Source of the DNA: Caldilineaceae bacterium
Lineage (GTDB): Bacteria > Chloroflexota > Anaerolineae > Caldilineales > Caldilineaceae
Reading direction: 5' to 3'
Length of the DNA stretch: 33,267 nt
Assembly: GCA_019637685.1 (NCBI GenBank)
Contig: JAHBVF010000053.1
Span: 1-33,267, forward strand
How positions within the stretch are numbered: position 1 is the first letter of the stretch; each line of letters starts with the position of its first letter. The translations under genes were made by a program, and so were the position numbers. Shown here piece by piece: positions 14,211 to 22,253 of this stretch. Under the pieces are notes generated by a model. That model saw nothing but the letters and a program-made list of their open reading frames with translations, did no database searches and was not told the DNA's origin.

Positions 14211-15923
14211 TCATTCACTTGTGGGTTTGAGAAATTCTATGTCCGCAATGAGCAAAGCCCCTGTGAGCAATGCTCCGAATTGAAATTCAACAGCTTCAAT
14301 CTGAGACAAGTCCACGGATTCAAACGCAGTCAGAGGGATTCGTATGGATGCGGGGTAGAGCATATAGGGATCATATCCATAGGACTCGCTAGGTGGTGGG
14401 ATAGCCATAGAGGGTAAGTCTGGGGAAATATCGACTTGGCTCGTATTTCCCGATGTATCTCGCAGAACCATTCCAAATGCCTGAGACTCACCAATTGCGT
14501 TTGTACGCATCAGGTAGTCAGGTACAGCGCGGATATGCAGGCTGGCATATTCACGGATATCTTGAAACTGTGGTGGGATGGCGAATGTCACTTTATCAAA
14601 GCCAAAATACATCATTCGCATGTAGCCAAACTGTCCGGGCATGATGATAGGTATGTTGCAAACCTGTCCCGGTAGACACATGCTTATTCCATTATAGGAA
14701 GCGTCAACCTCACCGCCCAATACATTTTGTGTTCGTTCTTGATAGTCCCTTGGATACATCAAAACAAGCCGATCTTCAAAGGGTATCGTCAATGCCGTCT
14801 GCACATCTTGTCCATATAATTCATTGGGTGCAGGGGCTGACCTATCATACAGAGGACTCGTGCCATCGTGAAACACGACATCAAAATAATTCGTTGTGAA
14901 TTGGCTCAGCCAATCCTGCTGATCTTGTGGTGCCAGAAGGTCTGTTGTGAAATCAAAGCATAGGTCATAACCGAAGCGAGCATCCGGAAAGTCATCCAAT
15001 GCCGTATTAAAACCACCGTGGTTTCCACGCATCAAACGGATAGAGGCCGCTATTGCGCTCCGATCGGGATTGAGGCGCGCGGCTTCATAGGCAAATTGTG
15101 TCCAATATTGGATTTGATCACCATCACAATCCGGCAATATGGTGGCAACAGGGAGGTCATCAGGCGTACTATAATACGCCATCAATTCCCCAGCAGAACG
15201 GAAAATGCCTTCTTCCCCCTCAAAGTTAGCCGCTGCCGCTACCAAAAGCAACGCGTCAATATCTATTTCTTGCCCCTCATAGGCACGGGTTATCGATAAT
15301 GCCGCGCCTCCTCCAGCAGAATGTCCGACTAATCCGATCTGCGAAAAATCAATTCGTCCTGCCAATGATACGCCATAAAGCGTGTCATCGTTGTCGCTAC
15401 TCGCCCTTTGAAGGGAATTGATATGAGCATCAACCAATTGTTGCACACGGGTATTAATTGCGCCCGGGCCAAACGCAGGTGTCAGGGCCGCATTTAAGTT
15501 TATTGCCATTGCAGCATACCCCTGCTGTGCGAGAGCTTCTACCAAATACGCAAAGCCTATATCAAAACGTATTTCTGGCATGTCTTCGGGACATGGATAC
15601 GGTTCCATGACGAAATTTCCGCAGATGCCATGCCGCCCATGCAAAATGATGATAAGTGGATGTGCTTGTTTGCCGCCAGGCAGACCGATTATTCCCTCGA
15701 AGGGCGATACAATATCAGCATCACCTAACAGCGGTGTGCTGATATCTATCGTTCCAAGATTAAATTCCCTGACTATCGGGCTTGTATTCTGCGCTGGGAT
15801 GGATGTTGGGGTAGATGTTGGGGTGTACACCGGGGTGAATGTTGGGGTGTACGTTGGGGTGCATGCTGAAATGCATAGCGTGAAAAATAGAACGATGAAG
15901 GACCACGATTTATGAAAAACCAT
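14211..15923 (-). CDS. Lipoprotein alpha/beta hydrolase (PAF-acetylhydrolase/dienelactone hydrolase-like)
   Basis: The 570-residue protein has a lipoprotein signal ending LCISAC (Cys21 lipidated), a Thr-Pro stalk (TPTYTPTFTPVYTPTSTPTS, residues 22-41) encoded by imperfect 12-base repeats, and an alpha/beta-hydrolase domain. The oxyanion segment is IIILHGRHG (92-100), and the nucleophile Ser202 lies in GHSAGGG. Later acid and histidine candidates are LPDCDGDQ and RGNHGGFN. About 200 C-terminal residues form an additional beta-rich domain of unknown role. It should act on an ester at the cell surface. AGAGG precedes the start on the minus strand. The gene is visibly AT-richer, with different codon use from its neighbours (for example many TAT, AAT and ATA codons), which suggests acquisition by transfer. 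Confidence 0.8.
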   Translation of the reverse strand: MVFHKSWSFIVLFFTLCISACTPTYTPTFTPVYTPTSTPTSIPAQNTSPIVREFNLGTIDISTPLLGDADIVSPFEGIIGLPGGKQAHPLIIILHGRHGICGNFVMEPYPCPEDMPEIRFDIGFAYLVEALAQQGYAAMAINLNAALTPAFGPGAINTRVQQLVDAHINSLQRASSDNDDTLYGVSLAGRIDFSQIGLVGHSAGGGAALSITRAYEGQEIDIDALLLVAAAANFEGEEGIFRSAGELMAYYSTPDDLPVATILPDCDGDQIQYWTQFAYEAARLNPDRSAIAASIRLMRGNHGGFNTALDDFPDARFGYDLCFDFTTDLLAPQDQQDWLSQFTTNYFDVVFHDGTSPLYDRSAPAPNELYGQDVQTALTIPFEDRLVLMYPRDYQERTQNVLGGEVDASYNGISMCLPGQVCNIPIIMPGQFGYMRMMYFGFDKVTFAIPPQFQDIREYASLHIRAVPDYLMRTNAIGESQAFGMVLRDTSGNTSQVDISPDLPSMAIPPPSESYGYDPYMLYPASIRIPLTAFESVDLSQIEAVEFQFGALLTGALLIADIEFLKPTSE

Positions 15924-16383
15924 TATACCTCTGCTTGTATTAGGTTATACTTCGATTGCCAATCTCTACTGGGGCGTTATCAGACAAATACACCTAATTC
16001 TGACAAATCGGCTTGTTATGTCAAACTGATAGGCCGCCTGACCAAACCACATCAATCCGGCACCAACGCAACCCGCCAGCAGACACTATATGTTGTATAT
16101 CTCTTCCGAACACTGCCTATATATAGTCGAAATAGGTTAGCGATGAGAGTATGATAGACTTCCGGGCATAGTATCATGATGTCACTTAAATTACAATTCC
16201 AAAATTTGCAGCGGTGCAATTCAGATTGGGAGCACCGATTCCGGGAATCAGCATTGTGCTGCACCAGAAAACCAGGCCCTGGGCGTCGTCAAACGTATTC
16301 ACAAGCCCATCCCCAGACCCAATCTCCAAGCTTATCCAATCCGACAATCATAAATATCGCTGAGTCTGTTACGAATGTCAGCG
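15924..16383. other. 460-base AT-rich gap without a convincing gene
   Basis: No open frame here has a recognisable product together with a credible start. On the minus strand, a stretch open from a TGA near 16344 to a TAA at 16186-16188 reads as plausible protein (NTFDDAQGLVFW, MLIPGIGAPNLNC) but has no good start, and another frame upstream also reads open. It could be the eroded end of a gene with a frameshift. The base composition resembles the adjacent AT-rich hydrolase gene. Confidence 0.4.
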
Positions 16384-17034
16384 TCACAGAGTTTTGATCA
16401 ATTGCCCCAGAAATGCACCGATACGTTCTACGCTGTAGCCGCGCCGTTCCCGCAGATAGCGAAAATAGGGAGGGGTCAGGGGGGCCAGCAGCAGATCGGT
16501 AAGCATCTCTCTATCCACAGCCGGGTCAATCTCCCCCGCGGCCTGTGCACCGCGCAGCAGACCGCTGACGGTCATGTGTTGGAAACTGAAATAGGGCGGG
16601 TCAATTTCCCCGGCGGCAGGGCTGATGCCTGCCTGTTGCACCTCAAAAAGCAGCGCAATGTGGCTGTCGGTAAAGGCGGCGACATGGAGAAAAAAGTGTT
16701 CCAACCGCGCCAGGAAGGTCGCCTTTTCCCCGGCCAACCCCTGCAAAAGGGCGAGCATCTCTTGCTCGTGGCCGCGCAAATTTTCATCCAGCAACAATAG
16801 ACACAGCTCGCCTTTGTTGGCAAAACGGCGATAGAGCGTGCCCTTGCCCACCCCCGCGGTTGTGGCAATGTCGGCCATGGTCACATTGGCCACGCCTCGC
16901 TCCGCAAAGAGGGCGCAGGCCGTGGCCAGCAGCCGCGCCCGGTTGGCGCTGGCGTCCCGCCGTTCGTGGCTGGGCGGAAGAATATCAGCCCAGCCGTCCA
17001 CATTTCCAGAAATTAACTCAATCGCCTCAGACAT
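16384..17034 (-). CDS. TetR-family transcriptional regulator
   Basis: From Met at 17034 the protein has 216 residues. The N-terminal helix-turn-helix region reads RARLLATACALFAERGV, then MADIATTAGVGKGTLYRRFANKGEL, the typical TetR DNA-binding signature ending in YxxFxxK/GEL. The rest is a helical ligand-binding and dimerisation domain without a recognisable ligand class. The frame is open to 17127, but the extra 31 residues would run through the promoter and operator of the divergent gene and are unlike the family. It is divergent from the VOC-domain gene, and a 25-base interrupted inverted repeat covers that gene's -10, so it most likely represses its neighbour and perhaps itself. Confidence 0.88.
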   Translation of the reverse strand: MSEAIELISGNVDGWADILPPSHERRDASANRARLLATACALFAERGVANVTMADIATTAGVGKGTLYRRFANKGELCLLLLDENLRGHEQEMLALLQGLAGEKATFLARLEHFFLHVAAFTDSHIALLFEVQQAGISPAAGEIDPPYFSFQHMTVSGLLRGAQAAGEIDPAVDREMLTDLLLAPLTPPYFRYLRERRGYSVERIGAFLGQLIKTL

Positions 17035-17058
17035 AATTCGATATTGAGATATATGAAT

Positions 17059-17087
17059 TTGACACACACAAAAAGTTCTGTTATACT
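17059..17087 (+). promoter_or_regulatory. Strong sigma70-type promoter for the VOC-domain gene
   Basis: TTGACA at 17059-17064 and TATACT at 17082-17087 are separated by 17 bases, a near-perfect housekeeping promoter. Transcription would begin near 17094 and reach the ATG at 17150 after a short leader containing the small inverted repeat CGGAC/GTCCG (17102-17115). Confidence 0.75.
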
Positions 17088-17100
17088 TCCTTATACAGAA
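17076..17100. promoter_or_regulatory. Candidate TetR operator overlapping the -10
   Basis: TTCTGT at 17076-17081 and ACAGAA at 17095-17100 form inverted arms around a TTATA-rich centre (TATACTTCCTTAT), with extra near-symmetry (TTCTGTTATAC against TTATACAGAA). It spans the -10 of the promoter at 17059-17087, the usual place for a TetR repressor to block transcription. Confidence 0.6.
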
Positions 17101-17149
17101 ACGGACTGCGGTCCGCTTGTATGTCAATTATCGCACAGAGAACGAGAAA

Positions 17150-17998
17150 ATGGCAATCGATCCACAGACAAAACTCGGCCCGGTCCATTTGCAGGTAGCC
17201 GACCTGAACACGCTGGTCGCCTATTATACAACTCTCGGTCTGCATCTGCGCGGCCGGAACGGGAAACAGGCAGTGCTTGGGGCAGGCGAGCAGGACCTGC
17301 TGGTGTTGAAGGAGCGTGCCGACGGTCAACGGGTGCGAGGAAGCAGCGGCCTCTACCACTTCGCAATTCTGCTGCCATCCCGAACTGATCTGGGCCGTGC
17401 CCTGCGCCATTTCAGCCAGTCGGCTATTCCTGTGGGCGGCGCGTCGGACCACGCGGTCAGCGAAGCGCTCTACTTGACCGACCCGGAGGGCAACGGCATC
17501 GAAATCTATCGGGACCGGCCCCGGGCAGAGTGGCAATATCCCAACGGGGAACTGGTCATCAACACAACGCCCTTTGATGCAGAAGGTGTGCTGGCCGCGG
17601 GCAATGACGACCCGACAGAATGGAACGGTTTCCCCGCCGCTACAGTCATCGGCCACATTCACTTGCATGTGGGCAGCATCGATGACACCGAAGGCTTCTA
17701 TCGGGACGCGCTGGGCTTCGATCTGATCACCCGCTATGGACCCAGCGCCACCTTTTTGTCAGCAGGCGGCTATCACCACCACATCGGCGCCAACACCTGG
17801 GCCGGAGTGGGTGCGCCCCCTGCCCCAGAAAATGCCTGGGGGCTGTCTCACTTTACTATCGAAGTGCCGGGAACACAGGCGCTCTCCCAAGTTCGGGCGC
17901 GGCTGGAAAGCGCGGGGGTGTCGGTAGCCGAGCGGGACAACGGCTATTTTGTGCGTGATCCGTCGGGCAACGGCATTCTGTTGCGCAGCATCACTTAA
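17150..17998 (+). CDS. Two-domain VOC (glyoxalase/extradiol dioxygenase-fold) protein, CatE-like
   Basis: The 282-residue protein contains two vicinal-oxygen-chelate modules: residues about 8-115 (LGPVHLQVADLNTLVAYY to DPEGNGIEIYRDRP) and about 160-282 (IGHIHLHVGSIDDTEGFY to DPSGNGILLRS). The His in HLQV, Glu in GIEIY and His in HIHLHV are placed like metal ligands of the superfamily. Size and layout resemble Bacillus CatE-type catechol 2,3-dioxygenase annotations. The final module ends NGILL rather than NGIEL, so one module lacks the second acidic ligand and may be non-catalytic. The ATG at 17150 is chosen over 17117 because the family N-terminus begins there and GAGAACGAG lies just before it. 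Regulation by the divergent TetR gene is likely. The substrate, a small aromatic or aldehyde, is inferred only. Confidence 0.83.
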   Translation: MAIDPQTKLGPVHLQVADLNTLVAYYTTLGLHLRGRNGKQAVLGAGEQDLLVLKERADGQRVRGSSGLYHFAILLPSRTDLGRALRHFSQSAIPVGGASDHAVSEALYLTDPEGNGIEIYRDRPRAEWQYPNGELVINTTPFDAEGVLAAGNDDPTEWNGFPAATVIGHIHLHVGSIDDTEGFYRDALGFDLITRYGPSATFLSAGGYHHHIGANTWAGVGAPPAPENAWGLSHFTIEVPGTQALSQVRARLESAGVSVAERDNGYFVRDPSGNGILLRSIT

Positions 17999-18113
17999 TC
18001 AGGTTTGCTCCGCAAGGGATCGAAGCAACAAAAAGCATGTTTTCCTTCCCTTGTGGTTAAATTGTCTATTCATCTATCAGTCTAACCAGCTCCTTTCGAA
18101 AGGAATCTGTACA

Positions 18114-18641
18114 ATGTCTTGGAAAATCGATCCATCCCACTCCGAAATTCAGCTCTCTGTGCGCCATATGATGGTGAGCAAAGTGCGTGGTCACTTTGCC
18201 ACCTTTAGTGGCGAAGTCGATTTCAACGAAGAGAATCCAGCAGCATCTTCTGTGGACGTAACAATTGACGCCAGCAGTATTAATACCCGTGATGATCAGC
18301 GCGACGGCCACCTGAAGTCACCCGACTTCCTGAATGTGGAAGAATTTCCCACATTGCGTTTCGTCAGCAACCGGGTGGAAGTTGTGAACGATCACAAAGG
18401 ACGCATCTTCGGCGACTTGACCATCCGGGATGTGAGCCGCCCAGTGGTGTTGGACGCGGAGTACACAGGCCAGGCCAAGAGTCCCTGGGGCACGACCAGC
18501 GCGGGATTCTCGGCCACCACCAGCTTTGACCGCAAAGAGTGGGGGCTGGGCTGGAACCAGACCCTGGAGACCGGCGGCATTCTGGTGGGCGACAAAGTGA
18601 ATGTAAGCATCGAGTTGGAGTTGATCAAGCAGGAAGGCTAA
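18114..18641 (+). CDS. yceI: YceI-family polyisoprenoid-binding lipocalin-like protein
   Basis: YceI proteins form an extended lipocalin-type barrel that binds long-chain polyisoprenoids or amphiphiles. This 175-residue copy begins WKIDPSHSEIQLSVRHMM and has the family motifs GHFATFSGEV, SSINTRDDQRDGHLKSPDF, FPTLRF, GDLTIRDVSRPV, and the end FDRKEWGLGWN then LVGDKVNVSIEL. AAAGGA at 18099-18104 fixes the start at 18114; the longer frame to 17949 overlaps the VOC gene. No signal peptide is visible, so it is the cytoplasmic form. It ends before a strong bidirectional terminator. Confidence 0.92.
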   Translation: MSWKIDPSHSEIQLSVRHMMVSKVRGHFATFSGEVDFNEENPAASSVDVTIDASSINTRDDQRDGHLKSPDFLNVEEFPTLRFVSNRVEVVNDHKGRIFGDLTIRDVSRPVVLDAEYTGQAKSPWGTTSAGFSATTSFDRKEWGLGWNQTLETGGILVGDKVNVSIELELIKQEG

Positions 18642-18648
18642 GGCCAGG

Positions 18649-18687
18649 AAAATGGGGCTGTGGACATATGTCCACAGCCCCATTTTT
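18649..18687. terminator. Bidirectional intrinsic terminator
   Basis: A perfect palindrome, GGGGCTGTGGACAT at 18654-18667 and its complement at 18668-18681, is followed by ATTTTT on the plus strand and preceded by AAAAT (T-rich on the minus strand). It sits between the convergent yceI and sulfatase genes and should stop transcription from both. Confidence 0.9.
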
Positions 18688-18689
18688 GA

Positions 18690-20162
18690 TTACCCGTCCA
18701 GCCCCAATCGCTGGTACTGTTCCCGCGGGGCCTCGCTCTCCTTCATCAAACGGACCAATAGCTCGACCATCCGTTGCTCCTGGGCTGGATCGGCCAGGGC
18801 ATTTTCCTGGGCCGGATCGGATTGCAGGTCGTAGAGCAGATTGCCCAGCGCGTGGGCTGTGGGAGCCACATGCGCGGCGCGGCCCGGAATTTTCATCACT
18901 GGGCAATTTTTGGTAAAGGCAAAAGGTTCGGCTTTGTCCCAGACGGGCAGTTCCCCCGCGTCGAAAAGTTTGTTCATGTGGGTAGGCATCACCGTATATT
19001 CGTAGAGTGGCGTGTTATCCCCTGCCGCGGCGCGCATATAGACGTAGCGCCCGTCGGTCACATTGACTGGCCCGCCGTGATAGCCGAAGCGCAGGGCTTC
19101 ACGGGTGGGGGCGTCGTCGGCAATCGTCCCGCCCAGAGGAATCCCCTGCATCTCTGCGGGCAAGTCCACGCCGAAGAAGTCCAGGAGAGTAGCGGGGAAG
19201 TCGATCATTTGGGTCAATTGCTGCCGCCGCTCCCCGGCCACCCGGCTGCGGGGGTCCCAGATAAAGAGGGGTGTGTGGGCTACTTCGCTCCACAGGGGCA
19301 TATTGTTTTTGGCCCACCAGTCGTGCTCGCCCAGAAAAAATCCGTGATCCGTGCAGACGATAAGCATTGTATCGTCCCACAGTTTCAGGTCGTCGAAGAG
19401 ATTGAGAATCTGTCCCATATAGTGATCGCACATACTGAGCAGCGCGGCGTATTGCAGCCTTCCGTGTTCCACCTCTTCGTCGCTCTCCTCCACCTGGCGA
19501 TAGGGCGGCCAGTCGAAGTGCTTGCCACTGTATTCGTGGGGGTATAGGTCTTTATAGTGTTGCTGACTGAAGAAAGGCTCGTGGGGGTCGAAAGTTTCGA
19601 TCTGCAAGAACCAGTCCTGTTCACCCGCGTTGCGACGAATGAAATCGACACCCGCGGCAAAGGTTTGGGGCTGGGGTTGCTCCTCTTCCCGGCGCATAAA
19701 AGGCCGGTTGACCCAATCCTGCCGCCAGCGGGGATGCTCCCCCCGACCCGCCACTGTCGGCGGAATTTCCGGCTGTTTCACCTGGCCAATCCATGGATCC
19801 CCCTCTTGCCCCCGGTGGAAGTCCCAGGTGGTGTAGCGGTTGTGATAGGTGGCCCCACCGTCCTCAAAGTAATGGTAGTGGTCGGTGGACAGGTGGGTGT
19901 AGACACCGTTCTCCCGCAAAATCTGGGGCATGGAATTGTCAAAAGGTTCGATGGGTCCCCAACTGCGGTGCAGAAAATTGTAGCGCCCGGTGTGGAGTTC
20001 CCGGCGCGCGGGCATACAGGGCATACTGCCCACATAGCAGTTGTCAAAGGTAACAGTGCGCTCGGCCAGACGGGCGAAGTTGGGTGCGTGGGTCCAATCA
20101 CAGCCATAGGGCGGCAGCATTCGGCGGTTGAGAGAATCGAACATGACCATTACGGCACGCAT
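18690..20162 (-). CDS. Cys-type sulfatase (alkaline-phosphatase superfamily)
   Basis: This 490-residue sulfatase should hydrolyse a sulfate ester using formylglycine. The modification motif is CMPAR (C-x-P-x-R, Cys49), followed by the usual ELHTGRYNFL. An N-terminal metal ligand lies in MVMFDSLNRR, and further ligands in VCTDHGFFLGEHD. The ATG at 20162 is chosen because AAAGGAA lies seven bases upstream; an in-frame ATG at 20180 has no such site. There is no signal peptide, so the enzyme appears cytoplasmic, as is common for this short-sulfatase group. Cys rather than Ser at the modified position means either the aerobic enzyme or an anSME can mature it. A radical-SAM maturase lies 2.1 kb away (22254-23585). 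The convergent yceI gene is separated by the terminator at 18649-18687. The substrate (sulfated sugar or other ester) is unknown. Confidence 0.92.
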   Translation of the reverse strand: MRAVMVMFDSLNRRMLPPYGCDWTHAPNFARLAERTVTFDNCYVGSMPCMPARRELHTGRYNFLHRSWGPIEPFDNSMPQILRENGVYTHLSTDHYHYFEDGGATYHNRYTTWDFHRGQEGDPWIGQVKQPEIPPTVAGRGEHPRWRQDWVNRPFMRREEEQPQPQTFAAGVDFIRRNAGEQDWFLQIETFDPHEPFFSQQHYKDLYPHEYSGKHFDWPPYRQVEESDEEVEHGRLQYAALLSMCDHYMGQILNLFDDLKLWDDTMLIVCTDHGFFLGEHDWWAKNNMPLWSEVAHTPLFIWDPRSRVAGERRQQLTQMIDFPATLLDFFGVDLPAEMQGIPLGGTIADDAPTREALRFGYHGGPVNVTDGRYVYMRAAAGDNTPLYEYTVMPTHMNKLFDAGELPVWDKAEPFAFTKNCPVMKIPGRAAHVAPTAHALGNLLYDLQSDPAQENALADPAQEQRMVELLVRLMKESEAPREQYQRLGLDG

Positions 20163-20294
20163 GGGGCAGTTTCCTTTCATGGATGTTGCAGTGGATGTCG
20201 CGGTGAATAGGGGGCACAGCGTCAGGGGGAATAGTACATTGGGCCGGACGAAACAGCAACCTGCAAAACAGAAAATTTTTCATCCATTCCAGAC

Positions 20295-20323
20295 TTGACA
20301 GACCAAAGAACCCGTGTTATACT
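20295..20323 (+). promoter_or_regulatory. Strong promoter for the cold-shock gene or a small RNA
   Basis: TTGACA at 20295-20300 and TATACT at 20318-20323 are exactly 17 bases apart. Transcription would start near 20330, giving a leader of about 150 bases before the cold-shock ATG at 20482. Confidence 0.8.
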
Positions 20324-20366
20324 CTTCCTCAGCAAGATGTTGTAAGTTCTGAATCTCGTTCGTAAG

Positions 20367-20405
20367 ACCGCCGCTCAGACAACAAATCCGAGCAGCGGTT
20401 TTTTT
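20367..20405 (+). terminator. Terminator-like hairpin in the cold-shock leader
   Basis: ACCGCCGCTC at 20367-20376 pairs with GAGCAGCGGT at 20390-20399 with a single mismatch, followed by seven T (20399-20405). It lies 77 bases before the cold-shock ATG and about 40 bases after the expected transcription start. It is either an attenuator in the leader or the end of a roughly 75-base RNA. Confidence 0.72.
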
Positions 20406-20481
20406 GTGCCTGTGGAGAACCTCAACGTTTTGTACCAACTTTATCTTTGTAGTACGTAGAAAACGAAAGGGTTTTCCACAA

Positions 20482-20691
20482 ATGAGTGAATCAGTTACTG
20501 GAACCGTCAAATGGTTCAACGATCAAAAAGGTTTCGGCTTCATCGAACATGAGGGTGGCAAGGACGTCTTCGTTCACCATTCCGCAATCATGTCCGAAGG
20601 CTTCCGCAGCCTGACCGAAGGCGACAAGGTCGAATTCACGATCGAGCAAGGCCCCAAAGGCCCCAGCGCCGCTGGTGTTCGCCGGGTCTAG
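20482..20691 (+). CDS. Cold-shock domain protein (CspA family)
   Basis: The 69-residue protein is a complete single cold-shock domain that binds single-stranded RNA and DNA and melts RNA structure. It begins with GTVKWFNDQKGFGFIE, containing RNP1 (KGFGFI, 16-21), followed by VFVHHSAI with RNP2 (VFVHH, 29-33), then LTEGDKVEFTIEQGPKGPSA. The start at 20482 has AAAGGG at 20465-20470; the frame continues upstream to 20404 inside the leader, without support. The long leader with a terminator-like hairpin suggests RNA-level control, as known for cspA genes. A strong hairpin follows the gene at 20718-20759. Confidence 0.96.
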   Translation: MSESVTGTVKWFNDQKGFGFIEHEGGKDVFVHHSAIMSEGFRSLTEGDKVEFTIEQGPKGPSAAGVRRV

Positions 20692-20717
20692 TTTGACCGT
20701 AGAACAATCAGAATAGT

Positions 20718-20759
20718 AATAGAAGAGACCCGTTCCATTGTGGACGGGTCTCTTCTATT
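20718..20759 (+). terminator. Hairpin terminator after the cold-shock gene
   Basis: A 16-bp perfect stem, AATAGAAGAGACCCGT at 20718-20733 and its complement at 20744-20759, encloses a 10-base loop. Only a short T stretch follows, but the stem is long and stable. It separates the cold-shock gene from the MATE gene. Confidence 0.75.
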
Positions 20760-20882
20760 GGAGGGCAGTAGCTCCGATTTTGGTTGATAATTTGTCCTGA
20801 TTGGCTGGGCAAAAATGCGAAAGCTGTTGTAGTCTATAGTCTTACCGCACCCGCCGTTGAATGCACCAGAGGTGTAGACAAA

Positions 20883-22244
20883 ATGAGTATCCGCTTGAAG
20901 AACGCACAAAAGACAGGTCTCACCCGCCAAATCGCGCTGTTGGCTGGTCCGCTGGTTCTGCAAAACCTTTCGCAAACGCTGCTTGGGGTGGTAGACACGT
21001 ATTTTGTCTCCCGCATCAGCACAGAAGCCCTGGCTTCTGTGGGGCTGTCCAGCGTGATGTTTTTCGCCGTACTGATGCTCTTTCGGGGCGCGGCCAATAG
21101 CACTGTCGTCTTTGTGGGCCGTGCCCACGGCAGCGGCGACGCGGAACGGGTGGGTCTGGCGGTCTGGCGCAGCCTGAATATGGTTGTCTGGCTCAGTCTG
21201 CTGGTCGTCTTCCTTCCCTCCCTTTTCAGCGGGCTGATGTCGGTGGCAGCCCCCAGCGACAGTCCTGCCGTGCGGGAGATGGGCACCACCTACCTCAGCA
21301 TCCGGGCTTTCGAGATTCCGCTGGTGATGTTCAGCGCGGTGGTGTGGGGCTTTCTGGTCGGGCGGGGCAACTCCCGCACGCCGATGATTCTGGCCTGGAT
21401 CACCGTACTCAGCAATATTTTGTTGGACTGGATGCTGGTTCTGGGCAATTTGGGCGCGCCGGCCCTGGGCGTGGCTGGTGCAGCCTACGCCACACTCATC
21501 GCCAACGGGATCAACGCGGCCCTGAGCGCCTGGATTCTCTGGTCAGCCGAGAGCCGCCGGGAGTTTGGGACGGGCAGCGCGATGCGGGCATCCTGGGCGG
21601 AGTTGAAAGCAGTGCTCAAAGTGGGATTGCCTATGGGTGCTGGTGACTTCATCGAAATCGCTTCCTTCAGTGCCTTTTTCGCGCTGTTGGCCCGGCTGGG
21701 CACGGACATTCTGGCCGCCAATCAGATCGCCCTGCAATTTCTCAGCGTTTCGTTTACTTTTGGCATCGCGGTCAGTATGGCTACCTCCAGTCTGGTCTCC
21801 CAAAATTTGGGCGCAAAACGGCCGGAGATTGCGGAAAAAGTAACCTATCGGGCTGTCGGTCTGGCAATGCTAGGGATGGGACTAATCGGGCTGAGCTATC
21901 TGATTGCACCGGCCCGGCTGATGGGGATATTCAGCCAGGAGCAGTCGGTCATCGAGGCGGGGGTATTTGTCATGCGGCTGATCGCATTCTATCAGGTCTT
22001 CGACGCGCTGGGAATTGTCCTGGCCGGCGCGCTCAACGGCGCGGGGGACACGACTTTTACGATGGCGGCCCGCTCGATTATGGCCTGGGGAATGTTTATT
22101 CCGCTGGTCTGGCTGCTCATCTACCACTTCGACGCGGGGCTGGCCGGTGCGTGGGCCGGCGCGCTGCTCTATCTGGGCGGGCTGGCCTTTGTCTATCTCA
22201 TCCGCTTCCGTTCGGGCCACTGGAAGACGATTGAGTTGGCGTGA
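20883..22244 (+). CDS. MATE-family multidrug/toxin efflux transporter
   Basis: This 453-residue protein belongs to the MATE exporters, which expel cationic drugs and metabolites by Na+ or H+ antiport. It has about 12 membrane segments in two repeated halves. Typical motifs are ALLAGPLVLQNLSQTLLGVVDTYFVS at the start, VMFFAVLMLFRGA, LDWMLVLGNLGAPALGVAGAA, and FDALGIVLAGALNGAGDT in the second half. AGAGGTG at 20868-20874 fixes the start at 20883; the frame is open to 20784 without a ribosome site. It converges with the sulfatase maturase gene, with only nine bases between stops. Substrate unknown. Confidence 0.92.
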   Translation: MSIRLKNAQKTGLTRQIALLAGPLVLQNLSQTLLGVVDTYFVSRISTEALASVGLSSVMFFAVLMLFRGAANSTVVFVGRAHGSGDAERVGLAVWRSLNMVVWLSLLVVFLPSLFSGLMSVAAPSDSPAVREMGTTYLSIRAFEIPLVMFSAVVWGFLVGRGNSRTPMILAWITVLSNILLDWMLVLGNLGAPALGVAGAAYATLIANGINAALSAWILWSAESRREFGTGSAMRASWAELKAVLKVGLPMGAGDFIEIASFSAFFALLARLGTDILAANQIALQFLSVSFTFGIAVSMATSSLVSQNLGAKRPEIAEKVTYRAVGLAMLGMGLIGLSYLIAPARLMGIFSQEQSVIEAGVFVMRLIAFYQVFDALGIVLAGALNGAGDTTFTMAARSIMAWGMFIPLVWLLIYHFDAGLAGAWAGALLYLGGLAFVYLIRFRSGHWKTIELA

Positions 22245-22253
22245 AGCAACGCT

